DNA of 64,000 nt from Sisyra terminalis (Eukaryota; Arthropoda; Insecta; Neuroptera; Sisyridae): positions 9,734,001 to 9,798,000 of the forward strand of contig OY292275.1 in NCBI GenBank assembly GCA_958496175.1. The letters run 5' to 3'. The translations under genes were made by a program, and so were the position numbers. The notes beneath the pieces were generated by a model. The model saw only the letters and a list, made by a program, of their open reading frames with translations. It was not told the DNA's origin and made no database searches. This document shows positions 11,956 to 24,300 of this stretch, one piece after another (position 1 is the stretch's first letter; each line of letters opens with the position of its first letter).

Positions 11956-12279
11956 AAATTTTTAAAAATGTTAAATTTGGAATAAGGGCCTCTTGAAACA
12001 AATAGTTACCCTAAAATTGGGTTCAAAATCGAAATGTACAGACAGACGTAAGAATTTTATATATTAGTATAGATAGCCGAAGGGAAATTATTGAGCTCAA
12101 TCTTTCAAAAATATGACTTCAATTCAATTTCTTAAATGTATCGTTTAAGTTCGATAGCAAAAAAAAATCCTGTTTTACAATTGAAATTGGTTGAAAACTT
12201 AACTTTTATTAGCACCACTAAAATAAAAATTCCTTGTCTAAGTTTTGTCACATCTGATTAAATCCCATTAAAACGTGTG

Positions 12280-12640
12280 AGGTATGAATTTATTATTCAA
12301 ACATTCGGCGATTGTTCCGATACGTTCGACACGTGGAGCCGTGAAAGATCCGAAGGAAACATAAACACCACCCCCATCGTTTTCATCTACAGCAGTTATC
12401 ATCAATAGGTGGCAACGTAACGGCATCACGTATTTCATTATAGCTGAACGACTTAACTAATATCATCAAATAGAGTTACACGCCAAGTGCACTCAATGTT
12501 TCTGCTCGCAAAGTTAAATCTTCATTGTTGTATAAATTATCTTGATCCGTATCTGGAATTTGAAACCGCTCGATAAATCATTTCCACGGATATATAAGTC
12601 CCGAAACAGCACTGCACACATAATGAAAATCGTTTCGTGA
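12280..12640. other. Compositionally balanced island inside intron
   Basis: This stretch contains many C/G-containing hexamers, several ATCA/TGAT motifs and no long homopolymers, unlike flanking DNA. It has no open frame or transposon hallmarks. It could be a conserved intronic enhancer; this is inference from composition only. Confidence 0.35.
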
Positions 12641-13290
12641 ACAAATTGCTTCGAAAACAACTTGGGCAACTTAATAATTTAATATTTCAGACATGGAAAA
12701 ACGGCAAAAAGTAATTAGGAAAAAATAAATCTTAAAGACAGGAATCTTCCGTTTGATACCTACACTTTGATAAATCTTAATGGATAAACAAGGGGAAACA
12801 ATGCATCAAACCAAGAAACCAAGGGGACACAAATGTGAAAGTCGTGTTCGATTTTTTTAAGATTCCGTCCTGCAATAGTTTTGCAAATCCGAAAACTTTA
12901 TTGAACTTGTCTGCAACTGCTTTGCTTGTGTACAACTCCCATTTACTGTGCGTCAGTGAATTTTTATTTCTTCTACTCTTCTATAGGGTGTACCAAAAAG
13001 AACAAACAAAAACATACAGCAATTCTACATCGAATTTTTAACCGAAAGCTCCTATAAAAGCATGGTATATTTCTTCTTCATTAAGATATAATAAAACGAT
13101 TAAATTAAAAGGGATAAACTTCTCCGTGTTGGTTCATTTTAAAAATTTTAGTATTTTATCATGAATTTAAAAAAATTGTTTCTTCAACTATTTGGCTATT
13201 TTTCAATGGATAACTAAAAATTTTCTTTTGCTGCTCCAAAATATGTATAGAAAAGTACTTTTAACGCTCGGAATTAAAAACACTATTTAC

Positions 13291-13654
13291 CAGATGTTCC
13301 CAAACTTTTTCAGTTTTCGGCGCCTTTAATGTATCCAAATTTTTCCCCAACCTCCCATTTCAAATTTCAGGTCAAACCATCCGAACAGAAATCCGAGTTG
13401 GACTTGCAACAATACTACGCAGAAAGCGTAGGTAGAGGCGTCTGCTTGCCTACTAAGTTTTTCCATAAAGAGCTTTTACCAAATTGCTCACTTCAGCGTA
13501 GTCTTCATAAACTTAAAAGGCTGGTGAAATTTACGTTGCGGTCCAAGTGACATTGAATAAAATAATAGTTTTTCGTATAAAATTTTCACGGCTTCCCAAT
13601 AGAAAGTTCAAGGCGCCGTAGAGCGCCGTGGCGCCCAATTTAGGAAAAATTTTC
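13291..13654. mobile_element. hAT-like MITE relic
   Basis: The left end CAGATGTTCCCAAACTTTTT followed by CGGCGCC is a common non-autonomous hAT terminus (CAGNGGTTCCCAAACTTTT). The right side carries GGCGCCGTAGAGCGCCGTGG and CAATTTAGGAA, an imperfect inverted match. The ends are eroded and an 8-bp duplication was not clear, so the right boundary is approximate. Confidence 0.5.
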
Positions 13655-16019
13655 ATATACTACATTTTTTCAATACTTACAGAATCGTACTGTGGAGTTC
13701 TTATTGCCCTCTTATGGTAAGAAAAACATGTAGAAAGAATAAATAAAATATAAAGAAAAACGAAGAAAAGGAAATTGGCAGTGGTTATCTATTTGATTAA
13801 GCTATATTACTTCTTCATGGTACACAAGCAGGTGCAATAATAATTATAGTGACATTTTGGCTATTTTACAAAAAAAAAATCCAACCCAATAACATTATAA
13901 GGTATCAGTAAGTTTTCTATACAATGTTTGGATTTAAAGAAGGATTTTTATAAACCCTTATTTTACGATTTCAAAATTTAAAAATTAGTCAAAATAAAGT
14001 TAATTAGTAATACTTTAAAGAAGAAGAGAGGAGGATTGCATTTATTGATTCACCCTTTTCAGTATCAACATCTGGACAGAATTGACCACAGTGGGGAATT
14101 GTTAAACCCTTATTAAGCAAATGAAGATTAGAAAATATAAGTGTAATTTTTCTTCTAATAAACATCATACTTCTGAGAGTTGAAGTAAAGAATAGTAATA
14201 GCAGACATTTAACATCGGTATCCTTAACTTTACCTTCCTCCTTCTTTTCTACCAAAAGTGTAAAGTGAAGTCCTACCGGAGTGCAATCTCTAAGATATTG
14301 GTGAAAATTTAAAAAATTCAAAAATCAAAACCATAATTTCTCCATGATATTTTTTTGTGTTGAATATATGAACTTGAGAAAAACTTTTGTGAGAGTACTT
14401 ATGAACCTGAAAATATATGACCAGTTTAGTTTTCTGCATGGTTATAGCTTGTTTCAGCGTTATCAATCCCTGGTAAAGTTTTCTAAATCGAAGAAGCCCA
14501 TTTTTCTACTTAATAAATCCTGGATTTCAATCTGTCTTCTTCTTTGTTTCTTGGGGTTTTCCAGTTTGTCTTTTATAACATCAAGTAGGGGTATTTTTTT
14601 CCTTAAGATGTAATTTACCTTGTTAGACTTTTTTCTCTTAATACTTGAAAATTAAAGAGTGAAAAAATATATTTTTTGAAATAGTTCCTTAATAAGAGTA
14701 GAGTTATTCAAGCATATGCACTCACCAAAAAGTACGCAAATTTTTGATAATTGATAGATGAAACTTGACAAAAATTTCTTATGGGAAAGTCTTTATGGTT
14801 TGTTTTTTCATTTTTACCGAAATATAGAAATTTCAATTTTTTACGCAGAGTACAATGTGTAAAGTTCAGTTTCTCACGTTAGTTGATGATATTAAAATAT
14901 GCGATTTTTCCTGCGGATGAAATTATTGAAAAACGGGATATTCATAAAAATTGCATTTATAGTCTATTATTTTTTAGCTCCAAAAATACTTAAGAGTAAT
15001 AAAATCATTCATCCATTTTGATTTATAGCGAAAACTTATACATTTGTCAAGAAATCAAACAATTTTCGCAATATGTAGGGTCATATCGATCAAATCTCAT
15101 GCAAAATGACACTAGAGCTTTCAACATCAATTTCCGGCTAAGCTTTGGCATTTATGGAAAATTAGTAAAGAATATTTGTAGTAGAAAATTTCCTTAGCTT
15201 TCATTTTGATAATAACTATTTTCTTTGTATCTAGTAGGGTTCGAAAAGTTATAATGTTTTATGCTCTATAAAGTTATAATGATTTTTTTTTCCTTGGGAA
15301 AAGTATATTTTTGGTGGGGAGGCAAGATCCCGGTGACCCGGGTGACGGATTTTTTGGTTGAAACCATATTTAAATAAAATAAAATAAAATTTATTGCTAT
15401 TATAATATATAAACAAATGCTTTTGTTTACAATTTGTTTTTAATTTAAGTGTGATGTACCTTGCATAAATCATCCAAGCAGCGTCTGTAGATCGTGATCT
15501 AGGATAGAGATTAGTTTACGATATTGTAGTTATTTATTGGAGTTGGGGAAAAATAGATGACAATTTTTAAAAAAAACCCTGAAACCATATTTGTGACTTA
15601 ATCTATCTAAAAAAAATAATTTCTACGTACTTTTTGGGGAGTTCACAAATAAATTTCACTTCTTCGACTGTACTAAATATTTTGTACATTTTTTTCATTC
15701 AATACTTGTATTAATCATTAATTAAAGGACCTAGGCTGTATCAGAATTAATTGAAATTTTGAAACCATTTACAATTTGAAAAATCAATATTTTGGAATCA
15801 TATATTAACAAATAATAATCTCCTGAAAATTGAAGTTTATTTTTCTTTTACCATTAACTTTATAGAGTCGTATTTTTAGAAGTACTTAGAAAATTTTATG
15901 AACTTGAATCTTTCCAATGGTGAAAAGTGAAATTTTACAATATAAGAATCGTAAAAGAAAAACATCAACGTTTAACAACATGGAAAATGCAATACTAAAT
16001 AGCAGTTATTTCTTTGTCT
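13655..16019. other. AT-rich intronic DNA, no gene seen
   Basis: Several short open frames (for example 14004-14321 on the minus strand and 14344-14613 on the plus strand) have low-complexity composition and no recognisable motif. I see no repeats with clear borders. Confidence 0.5.
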
Positions 16020-17290
16020 ACATTTTTTATTTAGGGCACGCTCAATGGTCGCAACTTGCGTAAACATCAAACACAACAATTCGTTTACAAAACGATAATT
16101 GCGTTCATCATTTGTCCGGTTTAAACATTAAATAACCCGTAGGCAGCCTATTATTGTCCGATAGGAATAATACATTAATCGATAATGGCAATCGGTATCG
16201 ATTTAGCGACCTCATTGTGGAGGCCTTTCCACGCTAGAAACTGAGACGAGAGGATTTATTATTGCTGCCCGCTTTATAATAAATCGAAACGCATTATACA
16301 CATGCCTCAAAACGGGTCCCTGAACATTTCGCTCTAGGTAGGTATTTATTCATCACACGTGGTTGCAATATTGCACGTGAGCTACGTACGTGAATTAAAC
16401 AGTAGCGAATTCGGTGCAATGAACTTGAAATCCATAATGCAATTTCACGTTTTTCCCAAAGATTTTTTCGAATCGAGTTCAAGAATTGGCTGGAAGTTTG
16501 TATTGTCGTTGTTATTCTCAATCTTGATTATATCTCAATTTGAGAATACGTGATCGCATATGAAGAGTATTTTTTTGTGTTCTAGATTTTTTTTTTTTGT
16601 TGGGGGATTGGGAATCATTATCAAAGCACACATTGGAGTAAATGCAGATATGGTACCTGATGGCGAGTCTATTGGAAATAATAAATATGTGGGGTAACAT
16701 TTCCCATTCGAGGCACGTTAGTTTGTGACGCACGTGGAGTACGGGTGAAAAGAGGTTTGTACTGTTGGGGTGGAAAATTCGGAGGGGTGTGATGGTATGT
16801 GTCTGTTAAATTGGTTTCGTTACGGCGAAAGCAGACGCTAAGCCAGCAGATAACGTGGTGCGTTACGTGTGATTTCCGACATACCGACAAATAACTACGA
16901 CCAAACTTTGCCGCAAGCAGCACACATCAGAACCGCGTACGAATAAAGGATTCACACACATATCCGTCAGGAAAAAAAATAATCATTTTTTTGCAATCAT
17001 TTATAAAATAAATATTCACACGTCGAAATGGAAAACGAGCCCCGTGCGGAAGATAACACCAGAGAACCCCTAACGTATTTCATTTAATTAAAGCAACACT
17101 GTCGAAGTGAATCCTCGGATTTGTGATGACCCATCAGAAAATATGTCCCCATTTAAAACGGACAAAACCGGACACATCAGGCTTAATTGTAGCTGAGCGT
17201 TCAATCTCGTCAACTGATGAGAGTCTTAAACAAAAGGGTTGGAATAAATTACGTAGGCTTACGTGAGACACCCCTCGAAAACTTTCCAAC
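16020..17290. other. Balanced-composition intronic island, possible regulatory DNA
   Basis: About 1.3 kb lacking the poly-A/T runs of the flanks, with scattered CACGTGA/CACGTG-like sites (near 16358 and 16730), ATCGAT and TAATTA motifs. No coding frame is convincing. Its position within the intron between motor exons makes an enhancer plausible, but this is inference. Confidence 0.35.
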
Positions 17291-18165
17291 AAAATAATTC
17301 AATTGCTCCAAAAAAAATTAATAATAAATCGCATAATTCAAGTACCATCACAATTGCAAAAACTAAACTTTTATTGCATATTTTTTTAGTTCTGCATTCA
17401 TTATAATAAAGAGCTTTTTACTCGCAATTTCTGTTGGAGAAAAAAATAATTATTTTAATGAAATCGCATTTCAACGAGTATTACACGGCTTGAGCATGAG
17501 AATAAAATTTCTACTTACAAAAAAATTGCTTACAACATTTGAAAAATAAAGAGTAAAGTTTTCTATATAGTCCATGTACTAGTAAATTTTATTTGAAACT
17601 TTGTTGAAATTTTTTTCTTTCGTCTCTTGTATATAGGTATATGTTAATTGTATGAGGAAAAAAATAAATATTTTCCCGGAAACAATGAATATGGTTTAAT
17701 CTGATTCGAATTCTAGTACAAATGTAAATAAGACTGAAATATCCAACTAATTCTTTGTATTTTTCTCTTGTAATGACACGGAATAAAAAAGCGAGAATGT
17801 AACAAAAAAATTTATATAGTAATACGAATTTAATATACTTTTTTCTTTCGAATAAATTTGATTTTTTCTTCTATTTTTTTTTTGAGCCAATCCAGTTGTA
17901 CATACTTCTACTGGGAGTTGTGAGGGATGTTGACAACAAAGCTTGCGTGACAGCTTTTACCACAGAGTAAACGTTTCATTGTTAAAATGACGTTAAAAAG
18001 CTCATTTACATACTTAATTTGTTTTCTCGCTTCCATTTTTCCAAACAAACATACACATACATTTCGTATGCTGTCAAGAAAATTAGATTTGTTGATGTAT
18101 TTTTTTTAACGCTAATAAGCCAAATATGTGAAACAGGGAAAGGAATTTATGAGTGAATAATTTAC

Positions 18166-18381
18166 CTGGGAATCGTCTTGGGAAAAAATCGCGTCGAAAG
18201 CAAACATTTTCGGTGCGGCAACGCCGACACGTCGATCTTCTGGGGCTGAAGAGCCCGAACATGTTGTGGGGTCGTAGAGGGTCACTTGCTTTTTGCGTTT
18301 GTCCAAGTTAAAGAATCCATTGGAGGAACCGTTGCTGGGTCCATTGATTGGAGATGAGCATACTCGAAGCATAACCTTCAC
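18166..18381 (-). CDS. KIF26/VAB-8-type kinesin, motor-domain exon A (start of motor)
   Basis: This exon encodes 72 residues beginning VKVMLRVCSS, the first beta strand of a kinesin motor, and ending PKMFAFDAIFSQDDSQ. It also contains a segment reading KKQVTLYDPTTC. These match the opening of the KIF26A/KIF26B/VAB-8 (kinesin-11) motor, whose members bind microtubules but are poor or inactive ATPases and act in cell migration, axon outgrowth and signalling. The minus-strand acceptor is a pyrimidine run ending CAG just before base 18381, and the donor is CAG|GTAAAT after base 18166. The exon is exactly 216 nt, phase 0 at the end. An Asn/Gly/Ser-rich insert (PINGPSNGSSNG) follows beta 1, as expected for a variable loop. 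No upstream exon or start codon was found to the right, so the N-terminal part is missing from this annotation. Homology is recalled, not searched; the family call is strong because the next two exons agree. Confidence 0.9.
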
Positions 18382-21300
18382 CTGGAAAAAATAATAAAAA
18401 ATTGTAATCATTGTATTTAACTAAATTTAATCGCAAAAAAGATCTAGGGATATAAGCATGGTGAATTAGCCCCGGGAAGTTATTGCAATGATACTTAAAA
18501 GGTGCATACAAGGTACATTTAAAATTATAAGGAAAACATTTGTTTTCTTAAAATCTACTTAACTATCTAAACTTGATCTAAAATTTTATTATCTAAAATT
18601 TTAATAATTCAGCGGTGGTTAATGCACTTTTATAGAAAAATTAATAACTAACATTAACAGCGTTAAAAATCAATTAAATTTTTTTTTAACCGTGAATCAA
18701 TTTTAGAACTAATTTAAAACATATTTTTTTAAGGTTTTTATAGTATTTTATCTACTATAATTTTTTTCAAATTTTTTAAAACAGTACTTCATACTGAAAA
18801 AAATGAAAAATGAAAATCCCTTCTGCGTTTAATGATAATAGCGCTCTATGTTTAACTTGAATATGTACGATATAGATTGGCATTTAATACTGATTATGGG
18901 AGTAGTTTTGTTACATTTTCAAATTTTCAAATTAGATATTAATGCACTGCTTGACTTATTCAGCCACAGGCTGCTTATAATTTCGTCAATCAAACTTTTG
19001 CCCAATTTTTAATATAAAACTTATAATATGTCGAATGAATATCCTGAGTTTTCTCAAGTATCTACCTAATTTATTATATTTTTTAACAAAAAGTAAAACC
19101 GACGAAAATGGGAAGTGAAAAGAGAAAAATTAAAAAAATCTCTTTAATTTCAATATTTAGGTTCAAACACTAAATTTAGAAACTCGCTATTTATACTTTT
19201 AAGCTTTTTTTTACACTTAATTATCTTTCTAAAGTTTTTCCATTAATATTTTTATCAAGGCAAAGCTTTACTATCTATCATCTACTTAATAATTGTGTAT
19301 GGACAGATTTGTATGTGTGTATTTCTACTTTACCAATTTTTCAATAAATTCATTTAAGTATGGAAAACTTAGACCTTAAATCGAGTTCTTAACAATGAAG
19401 GAACAATTAAGAAAATACGTTGATTTAAAAAACTTTCATAGCTTATTTTTAAATAAAAAGTTTTCCTCAATTTCCCTGTGATTAGAAGTTAAGCAATTTG
19501 TTTTTACTATCGAGTTGCTAGAAATAAGCTTGAAATTTCGATACGTCACTCGATATTATTTTACAAAATTCCACACTGATTTGCCAAATTTTCCAACTAA
19601 GAAAATTTTGAATAGTACTTCTAAAACTCCCTTTTTAAACTGCACTTCTTTGTCCCAATTCCTCTGCATTTTTGATTAACTATAATCATCTAAGGTTTAT
19701 ATAAGTGTATATCTTCAAATATTCAGTATCGATAAATGATTGTATTTTTCAAGGAATTTCATCCAATCTGTGGAAATAGGCATACGCACTGGAGCGTATT
19801 ACTTTATCTTTGAGTTTTCTTCTATTATCCGATAAATTATTGAAAGTTCAAAAAAATTTGACAGGGAAAATGAAAAAAGCAAAAGACAGAATCCCTTTTT
19901 AGTCAATTACGTTCATGAAATTCTGAAACCTGTACCAATAATTTGCCAGAATTTTCCGGGAGCAGAAAAATAATTTCAAATCACTGTTGGGAAGTCCTTG
20001 ATGACATCATTAATGACATCATATACTAAAAATTAAAATGAGTCCCGATTTTCTGGAAAACTTTTCAACAGGGGCGGCACATTAGGTCTTTGTGCAAGGA
20101 CGACTGACACCTTAAGCTCTGTTGTTCTCAATTAAATATTTTCAATTTCTTAAAGTGGAAAGAGATTTTCACGTGATATGGAACTTGTATAATATTTAAT
20201 TAATCACTATAACAATTCTTTTATTCTAGTAAGTAAAATGTTATAAAATTCCTAAAATCAGAAATCTTACGGTCAATAATATTGATTTCGATTCAATTGA
20301 CAATTAAAATTTCGGTGAAAAAATTATGTTTCTCAATCTAAATAATTAAAGGGTCAATGATTTAAGGTAGGTATAAAGAAGTACCACCGGAAAGATATTA
20401 ATATAATATTCTTGGCATTTCTTTTAAATTTCTATCAAATTTGAAAAATTAAATTTCAATTGATTAGGTAAGTTATAACAAAAATAATTATGACTCTTTT
20501 TTATATTTACTACTAAAACTATTACTCAATCTAAGATCTATTTAAAAAGTTTGTTGATAAAAATAATATAGGGGAAAAAGGAGTAAACAGTTTAAGATAT
20601 GATGATTCCAGAATTCTTGTAAATAAATTTTTAAACAGAATTGTTTCCAATATTTATGTTTTTCGGGTGCATCTTCCTTTCTTCAGTGTTTATATCGTTT
20701 AAATCTCTTTGTTTATTTTTCCAATAGAAATTTTTATGTATTAAAAAAAATGAACCAATGTTATTAAGTATTTTTAATAAAATTAAACTTTTTTTAATAA
20801 AATATACTTTAAAAAAAACAGTTCGGAATTTTAATGTTTTATTTTCACTCCTGAATTATCCTCTGAGAATTCTTGACCTAGACGATACTTTATTTTTCAA
20901 ACTCCCTCAAAAACTGCACTCACCATACCAGCCATACTTCCACTTCAATTTGTAACTGTCAACTGTTCATACCTTTACTCGTAACTACAACTATTTTACT
21001 TGTGTAATTTCACTAAGTATTTGCTATCCCAAAATAGTTAACATCGAGTGCAATGTTTTAGAAGTGCACTTGCATTATGCATACTCTTTCGTCATTCTCC
21101 TTTTTACATTTCATAGTTGTGTGGAAACCCCACGGAATTCCGTGTTTCGTTTGTTAAAAGCTGGAAAAAAGAAAACGAAACCATGTTCCATTTAACAGCT
21201 TTATTTCCATTTATTATTCATATATAACGGCGAGAGTCATAAGTTAAGCTCTAACAAATTTACGATCGCATAATCTTCGAAGTATAATCGTATTTGTTAA

Positions 21301-24300
21301 AGAGAAATTTAAGAATGAAAGAAAAATAATTATGTGTTGCGATTTTCATGAAAAATGTATAGCAACTAAGAAACGGTTTTGCAATTTGGTGCGTTTACTT
21401 TTATCGCGATCGTTAAGTAATATGGAACGAATAAACGTGATGATCGTAACTGAATAATTTCATTAAAATTAAACGCCACCCAAAACGCCAGTTTCTTTAC
21501 CATGCCTATACCGATTAACGTTCGAAACTTGTGCCATACGTTTGAAACGATCGATACTAAAGCTTATTAGGTGAAAGTTTAATTTTCTGGATTTTTATGT
21601 TGCGATAAAACAAAAGATGATGTCGATGATCAAATGGCTTTCATATAATATTCGAGAGCTTTTACGGTGGAGTATAGAACCAATCAACGATTGTTTTAAG
21701 CTTATTATTGGAGAGAACCAACGAAATGGGATATTCGCAGAATTTTTATGAGAAATTCAATATCTTTTATTGATTTATTAATGAAAATTGTGCACGTTCA
21801 AATGAATTTAGTTTTGAATGAAGCTTTGTGCAAAAAGTGGATATGAGTTGTTTTTAACATTCGAAACGGTAACGATGATTGTAATCACTTTGTAGAGAAA
21901 CTTTTGTCTCAATTAGCTGATTGAAATGCACGCGTTACTGCAGTTTGGTTAATAACACAGCTTTGTTCCAAACTAGAATATGAATTTTCAACAAAGCTCG
22001 TTAATACTCCACATTGTGCTTAGTTAATGGAAAGTAAACATCTGTCTCATAACTAGTACACGGATCTAGTTTATGGTATCTGTTTACTGTAATAAAGCAA
22101 CAAATATTTAATTGTGAATAAACATATTTTTAAATGCTTCAAACTTGATAAGAAAATTAATTAAATTTTAACGAAGGTGTGTCGTATGAGGACACTTAAA
22201 AAAAAGCTAATAAATTGGTGTATGGAAAGTAATCTGTTACTCACTTAATCTTTGAATTAAATCTTCAGTCATTAAGTTAAGCCCTCGAATTGGAAGAGCT
22301 TTACATATTGCACTTTTGTTGATTGATAAAAATATTTAACAATTAACAATATTAGCGAATCGGGGATGTTTCATTATGGTTGATCTTATCAATGATTTTC
22401 GTTAGTAAAATAATTAAACGTAGAATTAGAAAACAGCTATGTGTTCTAAGAAATATAAAAGTTTTAATAAACTTTGAAAAATTGTTATAACCATAAAGGC
22501 TTATCGTTTCACACAATTATTAAAGATGTAAGTAAAAATTTGAGAATAAAAATATTACACTTTACACAATAGTATCCAAATTTTAAGAAAAATCGAATAA
22601 AAATTATGAGCTTAAAAAGCTTTTACTACGGATATCGGTATGGAGACGTGAGTGTCTTGTTATAATTTTAGATTTGCGCAGCCCCAAATCCATTACAAAA
22701 TTAAGAATTTTTTGTACTTCTTTGTTGAGAAAACCATGTTCAATACCCATGATTTTTTTTCCAGTGCTTTGATGGTAAAATTAAAGTATAACAGTTCATT
22801 TTTGTAAGTTTTTGATTATATTAGGTGTATCGGAAAATAATTTGGTTTTTTTATTATACAATGAAAACATTAAATTTTGATACAACTTTTGAATTCAAAC
22901 CAATAGTTTACTCAGCCTCAATAATATCAACGTTTTGACATATAGTGTGCAAATTTTCAATGCCATTTGATTACTAAGGAAAATATCAAAAAATATATAT
23001 TGATCATCATATAAGCTTTCCATTTGTTAGCACTTATAAAATTTCGTAACGATTAAAATAAATAGAAAACCAATGAAATAACTTTCAATGATTATAGTGG
23101 GTACGGCAATATCACCCTTCCCCTTAATTAATTTGTTTTTTCCAGGGTATTTCTTTTGAAGAAGAGTCTTCCATTACCGTGTTGCAGCATAGAATTTTCT
23201 CTGTTAATAATTCTTGGGTAATTTTAGGTATTTGGTTTTTCGGCCGTTATTGATTGGGAATATTTGACAGCTCTTCAACTTTCTGGCTTACATTTGGTAC
23301 TTTTTTACCCCTTAACTTCTTAATGGTTATATTTTGTGCCATTTGTATACTCTTTGAGCATACAATAACGAATTTGTATTCCTCCGGGTTTTTGGTCATA
23401 CCATTTCAATATAGATTTCGAAATAAAAAATATTATGAAATTTTGTATAAGTTAATTAGTCATTCTACCACAATACGTCTTTAGTACCACTTTGGAATAT
23501 CTTAGAAGTAGATAAATGGCATTTTAATGATTATAAGGTAAAAAATAAAATCACTTTTCGTTGCACCTAATACAATCTTGCAATTTAAGAAGTTAGTTTA
23601 TAGTAAATAGGCTCTTTTTAATGAAAAGTAAAACTGAAATTCTAGTCAACAATGATAGCTAGGAAAATTAACGTTGAGAATTGATAATTAATTACATTGA
23701 TAAAGCCATTTACTCGGATGTTTGGGACTTACTTGCTTACAGAGAAAACTAACTTCCATAAATGTTCTCTGTTTTATATTATTACTTATTTCTAGTAAAC
23801 AGATTAGACTAATAAAACTACAAGAGCCGTCATTATTATGTTTTATAGTGGTCAGTATTGTGAATAGTAAAATTGAAGTGCTTGGGTTTCATAATTTTTA
23901 AAGGTACTTATGAATAGTATAGACCAACATGGTATTTGTTTTTGTCCCACAAATAATTAAATTGTGGCATTAAATTATAATTAAAAATTTAGTACCGAAT
24001 TTTGCGAATTTTAGGGGTTCTATAGTTCTATAGTGTTAAGAGTTATACCTACAAATATTAGCTTTTGAATTATTTATTTAACTGTATTTACTATTTAAAT
24101 ACTTAGAATGAAATTACAGAAAATCTACAAGGAACCCTTTTGAAAGGGTTGTTTGCTTTCTTAAAGATGTCCACTTTTGGCACACTTCCTTCTAAATATG
24201 AAAAGAAGTGGGTTATAGTTTTCCTAAATGGGTAACAAAAGTGAAAACTCTAATAATGTTTATGTTTTTCACACAAGGTTGAAGGGCAATCAAAGTCTTA

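Larger units (their letters stand above)
9951..12074 (+). repeat. Interspersed repeat with CTAGCTGATCCCCGCGACTTCG head and PyRICH/CAGA tail
   Basis: The left end begins near AACTAGCTGATCCCCGCGAC and TTCGTTTGCGT. The right end has a CAGACAGACAGACAGACA run, an A/T-rich segment and finally TATATTAGTATAGAT at about 12060-12074. This head and tail combination is common to a repeat family I recall in several insect genomes, but I cannot assign it to a class with certainty. The interior has no long coding frame and may itself contain nested insertions, including the tRNA-like unit at 11545-11618. Confidence 0.5.
9806..18165 (-). other. Intron between kinesin exons A and B (8.36 kb)
   Basis: Spliced as CAG|GTAAAT...TTTAG|A. 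It contains an interspersed repeat (about 9951-12074), an hAT-like relic (13291-13654) and two islands of balanced base composition, 12280-12640 and 16020-17290, without coding potential. The rest (13.7-16.0 and 17.3-18.1 kb) is AT-rich with nothing recognisable. Confidence 0.85.

Noticed and set aside
17210..17260. CTGATGAGAGTC as a further hammerhead start
   Set aside because: No GAAA at proper spacing and no pairing helix II or helix I.
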